From Candidatus Effluviviaceae Genus I sp. (GTDB lineage: Bacteria; Joyebacterota; Joyebacteria; Joyebacterales; Joyebacteraceae): 10,066 bases of DNA. The first letter of the stretch is position 1; each line of letters begins with the position of its first letter. The stretch is from the NCBI GenBank assembly GCA_016867725.1, contig VGIX01000048.1, positions 1 to 10,066 of the forward strand, written 5' to 3'. Positions 1-6,263 of the stretch are shown one piece after another. The notes below the pieces were generated by a model. It did not search any database, was not told the origin of the DNA, and was given only the letters and a program-made list of their open reading frames with translations. Position numbers and translations under genes: made by a program.

Positions 1-2449
1 CGTTCCCCACCGCGTCCACGCCGCAACCCACCGCGTACAGGTCGAACCCCGTCTCGTCCGTCGTCCCCTCGATCTCACCCTCGTAGTGGGGCGTCAACGA
101 GCCCACAAGCCCGATCAGCGGCACACCGGCCGCAATGTCCGCCGTCCCGAACGGAAGGCCGCCCGTCACCGGAAGCACGTCGTTCAGGCAGTTGTAGCTC
201 TGACCCGGCTCGCGGCCCACCACCGTCAGGTTCTCGCCGTACGGCGCAAGCACCACCAGCGACGCCTCGCCCGACGCGTCCGTCGTGTCCACCACCGCAC
301 CGATCCCCCACCCGTCGATCGTCACCACCACCCCAGGCAGCAGCTGAGACTCGCTGTCCCACACCGTCACCACCACCTCCGTCGCCTCGTTGATCGGAAC
401 CGACGACGGTACGATCGTGTAGGTCACGGGAACCAGCACGTCCACCGACCCCGAGTGCGGGATGAAGTCGTGCTTGCTGACCCACACATCCATCGTCCCT
501 ACGGTGGCCGGCGGCGTGGACAGCACGATGTCCGCGTGCCCGTTCGCGTCCGTGTAGGCGGTCTCGTACACCTCGCCGTCCATGTACAGGCACACGAGCG
601 CGTTCCCGACCGGCGCCCTGCCCGAGGTCGTCACGTCGATCGAGAAGGTCTCGCCGCCCACCGGGAACACCGAGTTGTAGGTCGCGACCATCTCGGCCGG
701 CGGGTTCGTCCACGTGTCGAACGCGGGGTCGCCGAACAGGGTGTACTGCTCGTAGTACGCCTTGGTGCGGCCGCCGCCCGAGTAGTACTGGTACACGGCC
801 CAGAGGCCCTCGTTGAACATCCCGCGGGCCCAGTTGTAGGCGTTGCCGAACCACGCGTTGTAGACGCCCTTCTCGAGCACGTCGTCCTCGGTCCAGTACG
901 AGTAGGTGGACGATCCCCAGAAGAGCGCCGTGCCGTGCGGCGCGAGCGTCCAGGTCTCGCCGAAGCAGGCCTGCTCGAGCTTCCCGGTGAGACACGAATA
1001 GGACTGCACGATCGGCAGCTTGTCCACGTTCGTGAGCGCGTTGACCTGGCTCGGGCTCATCGCCGGGCCGTCGGACCAGGCGTTCACGTCGCCGTGGCCC
1101 GAGAACGTCAGCTGCGAGATGCCGCCGTTGATGTCGCCGATGACCTGAGAGATATTCGCGCTGTACGTTTGGCAGTAGCGCTTGTAAGAGGTGTACCCCG
1201 CGGGGTTGAGCCACGTGTTGATGACGTGGTTGTGCGTGCCCTCCGAGATCGTGTAGTTGTCGATCGAGGCCATGAAGGTGGCCTTCTTGATCCAGTCGGT
1301 CCCGCTCGAGAGGGCAAAGCGGAGGTACTTCGCGGTCTTGTCGGCCAGGAGCGTCACCTGCGCCTCGGTCTGGCAGGAGAAGCGGCCGATGGAGATGTCG
1401 GGAAGCCAGTCCGACGTCCCGCCCATCGTCGTGTAGTAGAGGTCCGACCCGGACGACGAGGAGCTTCCGGTGAAGCACGGGACCTGTGGCGTGTCGCCGA
1501 CGAGCAGGATGAAGGTCGGTGCGACATCCCACGTATCGTACGCGTTCTGGATGTACGCCTTGATCGCCGTCGTCGTGACGCCGCCGGGGATCTGCGAGGT
1601 CTTCGTCACCGTCGTCCGGTAGCCCAGGCGGTGCCTGAGCCCGGCCAGCATCTCGATCTCCTCGGCGAACGCATCGTGCACGATGATCAGGTAGCCGATC
1701 GGAAGCGTGAGAAGCGCCCTGCTCTGGAAGGCGTCGGCGTTGACGAACTGGCGCCGCGCGAACTCGTCGAAGTCTGGCGAGGCGTAGCGCGCGAGCGCGC
1801 TCTCCGTCGCCGCCCAGTCGGCGCCGTCGAACTCCACGGCGACCTCGATGCTGCGAAGGTACCGCACGGTCCCGGCCGCCGGGTCGTACTGCACAGGATG
1901 CACGTTCAGCTCGACGAACCGATGCGCTCGGACGTCGCCGATCTCACCGAGCACGGCGGCTGCGTCCGGCCGGAACCCCCTCGCCGCATACGCCGCCTCG
2001 TCGATCACGAACTCGGCCGACTCGATCGCGCCCGGCACCTTCGGGATCGAGGGCTGCGCGGGGTAGAGCCGCGCGGTGACTCCGAGATCACTGAGGCTCG
2101 ACTCCGCATAGTCGGCGCGGATGATCCGGAGGCGCGGCACCGCGCCCTGCGGGATCTCGATGTGCCGGCGGATCACCGGGAGCAGCGGAGCACCGATGTC
2201 CGTCGTGACGCCGGCGCCGGGGATGGAAACCAGCGTGAAGGCGCCCGCCTCCGTGGAGATGTCCTCCGCCGTGAGGCCGGGGATCTCGATGGCGAGCGTC
2301 GCCCCGTCCGGACCGGACCGCAGAAGGGTCACGTCCGGCGAGGCGTAGGGGGCCACGGAACCGAAGTCGATCCACCTCGCGGACGCCGCAGACGGCGTCA
2401 CCGCAAGCACGGCCAGGATGGCCACGATCAGGGTTCGCGGAAACCGCAT
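1..2449 (-). CDS. Secreted gingipain-like cysteine peptidase (family C25), 3' end outside window
   Basis: The reading frame is open from an ATG at 2449 to the left edge (816 codons, no stop), so the C-terminus is missing. Residues 1-24 form a Sec signal peptide: MRFPRT, a hydrophobic core, then a likely cut after SAASA. Residues about 25-245 resemble a C25 prodomain. Residues about 250-575 are the catalytic domain, starting at GYLIIVHDAF and including FILLVGDTPQVP. The catalytic pair is visible: His452 in LTFSGHGDVNAW and Cys486 in KLPIVQSYSCLTGK. The spacing is close to that of P. gingivalis RgpB (GHG...DVAC). LFGDPAF near 572 closes the domain as in the family. Ig-like domains follow (about 580-673 and 674-765), then a cut segment. 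The start is backed by AGGAGG at 2455-2460, 5 nt upstream of the ATG. Family members are exported proteases activated by prodomain removal. Substrate specificity cannot be read here, and whether a sorting domain follows is unknown. Confidence 0.9.
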   Translation of the reverse strand, partial: MRFPRTLIVAILAVLAVTPSAASARWIDFGSVAPYASPDVTLLRSGPDGATLAIEIPGLTAEDISTEAGAFTLVSIPGAGVTTDIGAPLLPVIRRHIEIPQGAVPRLRIIRADYAESSLSDLGVTARLYPAQPSIPKVPGAIESAEFVIDEAAYAARGFRPDAAAVLGEIGDVRAHRFVELNVHPVQYDPAAGTVRYLRSIEVAVEFDGADWAATESALARYASPDFDEFARRQFVNADAFQSRALLTLPIGYLIIVHDAFAEEIEMLAGLRHRLGYRTTVTKTSQIPGGVTTTAIKAYIQNAYDTWDVAPTFILLVGDTPQVPCFTGSSSSSGSDLYYTTMGGTSDWLPDISIGRFSCQTEAQVTLLADKTAKYLRFALSSGTDWIKKATFMASIDNYTISEGTHNHVINTWLNPAGYTSYKRYCQTYSANISQVIGDINGGISQLTFSGHGDVNAWSDGPAMSPSQVNALTNVDKLPIVQSYSCLTGKLEQACFGETWTLAPHGTALFWGSSTYSYWTEDDVLEKGVYNAWFGNAYNWARGMFNEGLWAVYQYYSGGGRTKAYYEQYTLFGDPAFDTWTNPPAEMVATYNSVFPVGGETFSIDVTTSGRAPVGNALVCLYMDGEVYETAYTDANGHADIVLSTPPATVGTMDVWVSKHDFIPHSGSVDVLVPVTYTIVPSSVPINEATEVVVTVWDSESQLLPGVVVTIDGWGIGAVVDTTDASGEASLVVLAPYGENLTVVGREPGQSYNCLNDVLPVTGGLPFGTADIAAGVPLIGLVGSLTPHYEGEIEGTTDETGFDLYAVGCGVDAVGN

Positions 2450-2531
2450 TGTCCCCTCCTCTGCAGGGGTCCTGGCGGACCCATGCAAGACGGAATGGCG
2501 ATCGGAGCGACCGCCGCCGATACTCAAGACG

Positions 2532-2552
2532 GGGCTTCGGCTCCCGAAGCCC
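2532..2552 (-). promoter_or_regulatory. Perfect 9-bp hairpin at the predicted 5' end of the peptidase mRNA
   Basis: GGGCTTCGG (2532-2540) and CCGAAGCCC (2544-2552) are exact reverse complements around a 3-nt loop. The predicted transcription start of the peptidase (about 2554, from the promoter at 2561-2589) places this stem within a few nucleotides of the mRNA 5' end, roughly 85 nt before the ribosome binding site. No T-run follows on either strand, so a terminator is unlikely. It may be an mRNA-stabilising 5' stem-loop, or in DNA a dimeric repressor site. The structure is seen; the role is inferred. Confidence 0.6.
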
Positions 2553-2560
2553 ACACACAG

Positions 2561-2589
2561 ATTGTACCATAGTGGCAGAGCTCGGACAA
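2561..2589 (-). promoter_or_regulatory. Sigma-70-type promoter of the C25 peptidase gene
   Basis: Read on the minus strand: TTGTCC (-35, 4 of 6 to TTGACA, at 2584-2589), a 17-bp spacer, then TACAAT (-10, 5 of 6 to TATAAT, at 2561-2566). AT-rich hexamers at optimal spacing stand out in this GC-rich sequence. The expected start is near 2554, giving a leader of about 105 nt. The -35 begins 2 nt beyond the base of the fumarase terminator, so the peptidase appears to be transcribed separately from the operon before it. Confidence 0.65.
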
Positions 2590-2591
2590 CC

Positions 2592-2626
2592 GAAACCCCC
2601 TCCCGGCCGTGCCGGAAGGGGGTTTC
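2592..2626 (-). terminator. Hairpin terminator of the fumarase operon
   Basis: GAAACCCCCT (2592-2601) pairs perfectly with AGGGGGTTTC (2617-2626). Inside it, CCGGC (2603-2607) pairs with GCCGG (2611-2615) around a 3-nt loop, with one C/A mismatch between the two stems. This gives a stem of about 15 bp, 29 nt after the fumarase beta stop codon. The T residues of the tract lie largely within the stem (GGGGGTTTC), followed by GGTTGT on the minus strand. The A-run opposite could let it work in both directions, but no plus-strand gene ends here. Confidence 0.8.
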
Positions 2627-2654
2627 ACCATGGTCGCCTGTCGCGATCCCGAGC

Positions 2655-3236
2655 CTACTTCGCCATGAGGCGCTCGAAGTTCTTCTTCGACGCGGTCTCG
2701 ATGTCGTCGTGAATGGACTTCATGTGCGAGTCCATCGTCACGACCGCGGGGAACCCCTTGACCTTGATCACCCACAGGGCCTCGGGGACGCCGAACTCCT
2801 CGAGCTTGTACACCGCCGGCACCTCCACGACCGACCGCGCGAGCGTCGTCGCGAGGCCGCCCAGCGCCGACAGGTACACGCACCCGAACTTGTTGCACGC
2901 CGCGAGCGTGCCGGCTCCCATCCCGCCCTTCCCGATGACGCCTCGCAGGTGGTACTTCTCGATGACCGGCGGCTCGAACGGCTCGGTCCGGATGCTCGTC
3001 GTCGGGCCGGCCGCCACGAACGAGTACTTCCCGCTCGCGTCCTTCTTCACGACGGGACCGCAGTGGTAGACCATGCCGCCGTTCAGGATGTCGCGCACCT
3101 CCGCGCCATCGGTGTCGATGAGGTACTTGTGCGCGGCGTCGCGGGCGGTGATGAGCGTTCCCGTGATGGCGACCTCGTCCCCCGCCTTGAGCTTCCTGAT
3201 GTCGGCATCGGAAGCGGGGAGCTTAAGCTCGATCAT
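2655..3236 (-). CDS. fumB: Class I fumarate hydratase, beta subunit (C-terminal domain)
   Basis: This 193-residue protein matches the beta (C-terminal) half of iron-sulfur class I fumarases, which interconvert fumarate and L-malate. Visible family motifs are TARDAAHK (30-37), GGMVYHCGP (53-61), AAGPTTSIRTE (75-85), and HLRGVIGKGGM (96-106). In single-chain E. coli FumA this region is fused to the Fe-S domain; here it is a separate gene. Its ATG lies 14 nt inside the end of the alpha gene, with GGAGG at 3246-3250, 9 nt upstream, so translation is probably coupled. The stop is TAG at 2655. The main alternative is L(+)-tartrate dehydratase beta (TtdB), a close relative that motifs alone do not fully exclude. 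The symbol follows two-subunit usage and does not imply E. coli FumB. Confidence 0.9.
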   Translation of the reverse strand: MIELKLPASDADIRKLKAGDEVAITGTLITARDAAHKYLIDTDGAEVRDILNGGMVYHCGPVVKKDASGKYSFVAAGPTTSIRTEPFEPPVIEKYHLRGVIGKGGMGAGTLAACNKFGCVYLSALGGLATTLARSVVEVPAVYKLEEFGVPEALWVIKVKGFPAVVTMDSHMKSIHDDIETASKKNFERLMAK

Positions 3237-4110
3237 GGTGGGTCACCTCCCCTTCCGCGCTCACGGTCATGAAGGCCTTACGGTACGCCCAGCAGCAGTA
3301 CGCCACGGACACGAAGTAGCACGCCGGCATCCTGTGCAGCGCACCGATCTTCACTCCGAGCACCGTCGTCTTGCCGCCCAGCCCCGCCGGCCCGACGCCG
3401 AGCTCGTTCAGCTCGCCTGTCAGCCTGGTCTCGAACTCCGCGAGCTTCGGGTCGGGGTTCCTGTCGTCCAGCGCGCGGAGGAACTGCTCCTTTGCGCAGG
3501 CGTACCCCGTGTCCCTGGCGCCGCCGACGCACACGCCGACGATGCCCGGCGGGCAGCCCTTGCCCTGCGCCGCGTACACGGCATCGATGACGCACTTGCG
3601 CGCGCCCTCGAGGTCGCGTCCGGCCTTGAGCTTCCCGTCCGGCAGCTTGTACTGCGCGCCGCAGTTCTCGGATCCCCCGCCCTTGAGGAGAAGGCGAACC
3701 CGCAGCCCCTTCTCGTCGCGCTGGTTGAACGAGAAGTGGGGGGCGTCGAGACCGACGTTGTTCCTGGTGTTCTTGCCCGTGATGGAGTCGACCGCGTTGG
3801 GCCTCAGGTAGTACTTCTCCGTCGCGCCGATGGTCGCGGCCTTCGCGGCCTCCTCGATGTCCTTCTGCCGGTGGTCGGGACCGTAGTCGATGTAGAACAC
3901 GAGCGCGCCGGTGTCCTGGCACACCGGCGTCGAACCCTCGGCAGCCTGCCGCACGTTCTCGATCTTCTGTTCGAGAACGGACGCGGCGGGCGTCCCCTTG
4001 CCCTCCGCGGCCGCGGCCTTCCTCATGGCGTCCATCACGTCGGGCCTCAGATCGGTCGCCGCCCGACGGATGAGCTCGAGGAAGGCGTCCTTCAGCGTCT
4101 CATTGCCCAT
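3223..4110 (-). CDS. fumA: Class I fumarate hydratase, alpha subunit (Fe-S domain)
   Basis: This 295-residue protein is the [4Fe-4S]-carrying half of a two-subunit, oxygen-sensitive fumarase. Candidate cluster cysteines are Cys64 in TPVCQDTGAL, Cys186 in GKGCPPGIVG, and Cys272 or Cys273 in AYCCWAYRK. The family motif KGGGSEN is at 143-149. The start is the ATG at 4110, which has GGAGG at 4116-4120 with 5-nt spacing. An upstream GTG at 4164 would add 18 residues not typical of the family, and it falls at the predicted transcription start, so it is rejected. The stop TAA overlaps the beta gene start by 14 nt. The role is in the TCA cycle or a reductive C4 branch in the cytoplasm. The oxygen-labile enzyme class fits an anaerobic or microaerobic host, though it also occurs in aerobes. 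TtdA is the nearest alternative. Confidence 0.9.
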   Translation of the reverse strand: MGNETLKDAFLELIRRAATDLRPDVMDAMRKAAAAEGKGTPAASVLEQKIENVRQAAEGSTPVCQDTGALVFYIDYGPDHRQKDIEEAAKAATIGATEKYYLRPNAVDSITGKNTRNNVGLDAPHFSFNQRDEKGLRVRLLLKGGGSENCGAQYKLPDGKLKAGRDLEGARKCVIDAVYAAQGKGCPPGIVGVCVGGARDTGYACAKEQFLRALDDRNPDPKLAEFETRLTGELNELGVGPAGLGGKTTVLGVKIGALHRMPACYFVSVAYCCWAYRKAFMTVSAEGEVTHHDRA

Positions 4111-4138
4111 GAGCTCCTCCGGGTCCCTGCTGGTGGTC

Positions 4139-4153
4139 CCGCGGCCTCCGCGG
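4139..4153 (-). promoter_or_regulatory. Short inverted repeat in the fumarase leader
   Basis: CCGCGG (4139-4144), a 3-nt spacer and CCGCGG (4148-4153) lie in the leader of about 57 nt between the predicted fumarase transcription start and its ribosome binding site. The structure could form a 6-bp GC hairpin, but short GC palindromes arise easily in this composition, so a function is only a possibility. Confidence 0.25.
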
Positions 4154-4173
4154 AACCTCGACAACGCCGGCCG

Positions 4174-4202
4174 ATTCTACCGCTCTCGCGACCGGGCGTC
4201 AA
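4174..4202 (-). promoter_or_regulatory. Sigma-70-type promoter of the fumarase operon
   Basis: Read on the minus strand: TTGACG (-35, 5 of 6, at 4197-4202), a 17-bp spacer, then TAGAAT (-10, 5 of 6, at 4174-4179). The expected transcription start is near 4167, about 57 nt before the alpha-subunit ATG at 4110. It points away from the phosphate-transporter promoter at 4289-4316. Confidence 0.7.
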
Positions 4203-4213
4203 AGAGAACCGAG

Positions 4214-4245
4214 CCGGCACTCAGTATCCGTGACCGGCGTTCAGT
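4214..4245. repeat. 12-bp direct repeat, 20-bp period, between divergent promoters
   Basis: CCGGCACTCAGT (4214-4225) and CCGGCGTTCAGT (4234-4245) match at 10 of 12 positions, with starts 20 bp apart (about two helical turns). The pair lies in the 86-bp space between the fumarase and transporter -35 boxes, 12 bp upstream of the fumarase -35 and 44 bp upstream of the transporter -35. The layout suits an activator or response regulator binding tandem half-sites on one DNA face. It does not match the E. coli pho box. The repeat is seen; regulation is inferred. Confidence 0.4.
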
Positions 4246-4288
4246 CGCGCCTCGGCCGCCACCGACTCCGGCCGCGCGGGCGTCGAGG

Positions 4289-4316
4289 TTGACAGGGGCC
4301 TCCCGACATGTACAAT
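4289..4316 (+). promoter_or_regulatory. Sigma-70-type promoter of the phosphate transporter/PhoU operon
   Basis: TTGACA (perfect -35, 4289-4294), a 16-bp spacer, then TACAAT (-10, 5 of 6, 4311-4316). The expected start is near 4323. This is the strongest promoter match in the window. The ATG at 4308, the longest possible start of the downstream gene, overlaps the end of the spacer and the -10 box, so it would lie outside the transcript if this promoter is used. Confidence 0.65.
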
Positions 4317-4358
4317 CCGCCCCGGTGTCTTGAGGGTGGACGCGCGCTTTCCGGAACG

Positions 4359-5531
4359 GTGGTTCCCATCATCACACAGACCCGAGATCCTGGGCCGGCG
4401 TGCCCGGCCCCCGAAGGCGCGCGCGGCGAGACGCTCCGGACCGTCGCGCGCCTCGCCGCCGTCGTGGCGGCCCTCTATGTCTTCCTCGCCAGCATGCGCC
4501 TGCTCGGGTTCGGGTTCGAGCGGCTGGGAGGCAGCTTCTCGCAGAACCTGATCGCCACGACCTCCCACCCGTTCGTGGCGCTCTTCGTCGGGCTCCTCGC
4601 CACGAGCATCGTCCAGAGCTCGTCCATCACCACCTCGACCGTGGTCGGTCTCGTGTCCGCGGGGCTCCTCAGCATCCGCAACGCCGTGCCCATTATCATG
4701 GGCGCGAACATCGGAACCACCGTGACGTGCACCATCGTCTCCCTCGGCCACATCGGTCGTCCGGCGGAGTTTCGGAGGGCCTACGCGGCCGCCACGGTCC
4801 ACGACTTCTTCAACATCCTGACGGTGCTCTGCATCTTCCCTCTCGAGCTTGCGACGGGATGGGTGTCGCGCGCCGCGACCACCCTCGCGAACGCTCTCGC
4901 TGGGGGACGGTCCCTGGAGTTCGGCGGCCCGATCAAGCTCCTCATCGACCCCGCCGCAAAGCGGGTCTTCGCGCTTCTGGAGCAGGCCTTCAGCGGCCAC
5001 GCGCCGGCCGCGGCCGTGGTGCTCGGGTTCGCTCTGCTCTTCGGGTCGCTCACGCTCCTCGTGTCGCACACGCGCGCGCTCGCCACGGGGCGGGCCGAGG
5101 CCGCGCTCGACCGTATCCTGGGACGCGGCGGGCCGCTCGGCATCCTGGTCGGACTCGCCGTGACGGGGACGATCCAGAGCAGCTCGGTTACGACGTCGCT
5201 CCTTGTTCCTCTCGCCGGCGCCGGGATCGTGTCGCTCGAACAGGTCTACCCCGTCGCGCTCGGGGCCAACATCGGGACCACTGTCACAGCGCTCCTCGCG
5301 TCGCTCGCTGGCGATGTCCGCGGACTCGCGGTCGCGCTCACGCACACGATCTTCAACGTCGTGGGGGTCCTCATCTTCTATCCCGCGCGCCCGCTCCGCC
5401 GGATCCCCATGTTCCTCGCGCGGCAACTCGCCGACGCCGCGGTTCGCTCGAGACGCAACGTGGTGTTCTTCGTCGTGGGGGTCTTCTACGCCGTCCCCCT
5501 CGCGCTCATTCTGATCGACAGGCTGCGTTAG
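4359..5531 (+). CDS. Na+/phosphate cotransporter family protein (PNaS/NptA type)
   Basis: This inner-membrane protein carries the two inverted Na/Pi-cotransporter repeats (PF02690 type). From the GTG at 4359 (390 residues), repeat 1 has QSSS at 86-89 and GANIGTTVT at 115-123. Repeat 2 has QSSS at 273-276 and GANIGTTVT at 302-310. Matching helix motifs HDFFN (148-152) and HTIFN (329-333) follow each repeat. The family couples sodium to phosphate movement; bacterial relatives include importers (V. cholerae NptA) and the proposed exporter YjbB, so direction is uncertain. Many bacterial homologues carry a C-terminal PhoU domain; here the protein ends after the membrane part and PhoU is the next gene. 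The start is unsettled: ATG 4308 has an AGGGG 9 nt upstream but overlaps the promoter -10, whereas GTG 4359 is inside the transcript but has only a weak GGA upstream. Confidence 0.9.
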   Translation: MVPIITQTRDPGPACPAPEGARGETLRTVARLAAVVAALYVFLASMRLLGFGFERLGGSFSQNLIATTSHPFVALFVGLLATSIVQSSSITTSTVVGLVSAGLLSIRNAVPIIMGANIGTTVTCTIVSLGHIGRPAEFRRAYAAATVHDFFNILTVLCIFPLELATGWVSRAATTLANALAGGRSLEFGGPIKLLIDPAAKRVFALLEQAFSGHAPAAAVVLGFALLFGSLTLLVSHTRALATGRAEAALDRILGRGGPLGILVGLAVTGTIQSSSVTTSLLVPLAGAGIVSLEQVYPVALGANIGTTVTALLASLAGDVRGLAVALTHTIFNVVGVLIFYPARPLRRIPMFLARQLADAAVRSRRNVVFFVVGVFYAVPLALILIDRLR

Positions 5532-5545
5532 CAAGGAGAACGGCC

Positions 5546-6232
5546 GTGTTCAGGGATCTGATCGAGGCATTCAGGCGTCGCCCGCTTCTGGACCAGATGT
5601 ACACGGAGATGGAGCAGATGCTGGCGGAAGGCGTCAACATGTTCCGCCCGATCGCGGCCCTTCTCACGGGCGAGGCGAAACTCTCGCGCGAGACCCACGA
5701 GATGATCTACGCGACCGACAGGCGGATCAACCACATCCAGCGGAACATCCGCAAGCAGCTCGTCGAGCACCTCACGATCTCGACGGGAGCCGATGTCTCC
5801 ATCTCGCTCGTCCTCATGAGCATCTCGAAGGACGCCGAGCGCATCGGCGACATGTGCAAGAACGTCCTCGAGGTGGCGGAGGCGCTCGGCGGGCCGCTCG
5901 AGAACGGGCGGTACGGGCAGCGGTTCCGCACGCTTCTCGCGGAGACGGAGGCGCTCTTCGGCCCGACGGTACGGGCCTTCTGCGAGTCCGATGCCGAGAT
6001 CGGTCGCGACGCCGTGGAGCGCGGGCGGAAGCTCGCGAAGGACTGCGAGGCCATCATCGAGGATCTTCTGGAGGACGATCTGCCCTGCCGCCTCGCGGTG
6101 CTCTACACCCTGCTCGCGAGGCACCTGAAGCGCATCTGCTCGCACCTCTCGAACGTGGCGACGAGCGTCGTGATGCCGATGCACCGGCTGGATTACTTCG
6201 ACGAGAAGTGGGACCGGCCGAGGAACCCGTGA
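5546..6232 (+). CDS. PhoU-domain protein paired with the Na/Pi transporter
   Basis: This 228-residue, largely helical cytoplasmic protein begins at GTG 5546 with AAGGAG at 5533-5538, 7 nt upstream and 14 nt after the transporter stop, so the two genes form an operon. PhoU proteins are two three-helix bundles that bind metals through E/DxxxD motifs and restrain phosphate transport or signalling. The first motif is clear: KDAERIGDMCKN at 95-106 (Glu98, Asp102). The second, RHLKRICSHLSNVATSV at 192-208, keeps the helix pattern but has Lys195 and Ser199 where acids are expected. It therefore looks like a one-motif PhoU resembling the domain fused to NptA/YjbB proteins. No pstSCAB or phoBR genes are nearby, so regulation of the adjacent transporter is the likeliest role. 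The stop is TGA at 6230-6232. Confidence 0.87.
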   Translation: MFRDLIEAFRRRPLLDQMYTEMEQMLAEGVNMFRPIAALLTGEAKLSRETHEMIYATDRRINHIQRNIRKQLVEHLTISTGADVSISLVLMSISKDAERIGDMCKNVLEVAEALGGPLENGRYGQRFRTLLAETEALFGPTVRAFCESDAEIGRDAVERGRKLAKDCEAIIEDLLEDDLPCRLAVLYTLLARHLKRICSHLSNVATSVVMPMHRLDYFDEKWDRPRNP

Positions 6233-6262
6233 CCCGGGGCGCGCGCTCCGGCTCGCGCCGGG
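6233..6262. terminator. Possible shared hairpin between convergent genes
   Basis: The whole 31-nt gap between the convergent PhoU and flippase stops can fold. CCCGGGGCGCG (6233-6243) pairs with CGCGCCGGG (6254-6262) as a 9-bp stem with a 2-nt bulge and a 10-nt loop. There is no T-run on either strand, so intrinsic termination is uncertain and GC composition alone favours such pairings. The position between facing genes is the main support. Confidence 0.35.
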
Positions 6263-6263
6263 C

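Noticed and set aside
75-1532. 485-codon minus-strand open frame
   Set aside because: It overlaps the peptidase in another frame and is Arg/Gly/His-rich with no motif. The peptidase frame carries the conserved His and Cys regions.
2532-2552. Hairpin as an intrinsic terminator
   Set aside because: No T-run follows on either strand, and no plus-strand gene ends nearby; its place at the predicted mRNA start fits a leader element better.
86-2572. 828-codon plus-strand open frame antisense to the peptidase
   Set aside because: Its product is dominated by Arg, His, Asp and Val with no domain pattern, while the opposite strand encodes a complete signal peptide and C25 motifs. Long antisense frames are expected from high third-position GC.
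4111-4358. Riboswitch or small RNA in the divergent intergenic region
   Set aside because: Both leaders are short (about 57 nt and 36 nt after the predicted starts), too short for a known riboswitch fold, and no recognisable conserved core is present.
4221-5534. 437-codon minus-strand frame opposite the phosphate transporter
   Set aside because: It is a low-complexity charged product (Glu/Arg/Asp/His) with no membrane or domain pattern. The plus frame has both QSSS/GANIGTTVT repeats.
4400-5545. Long N-terminal extension of the PhoU frame
   Set aside because: Upstream of 5546 the frame is an Arg-rich shadow of the transporter gene. A GTG with AAGGAG at 5533-5538 gives a PhoU protein of normal size.
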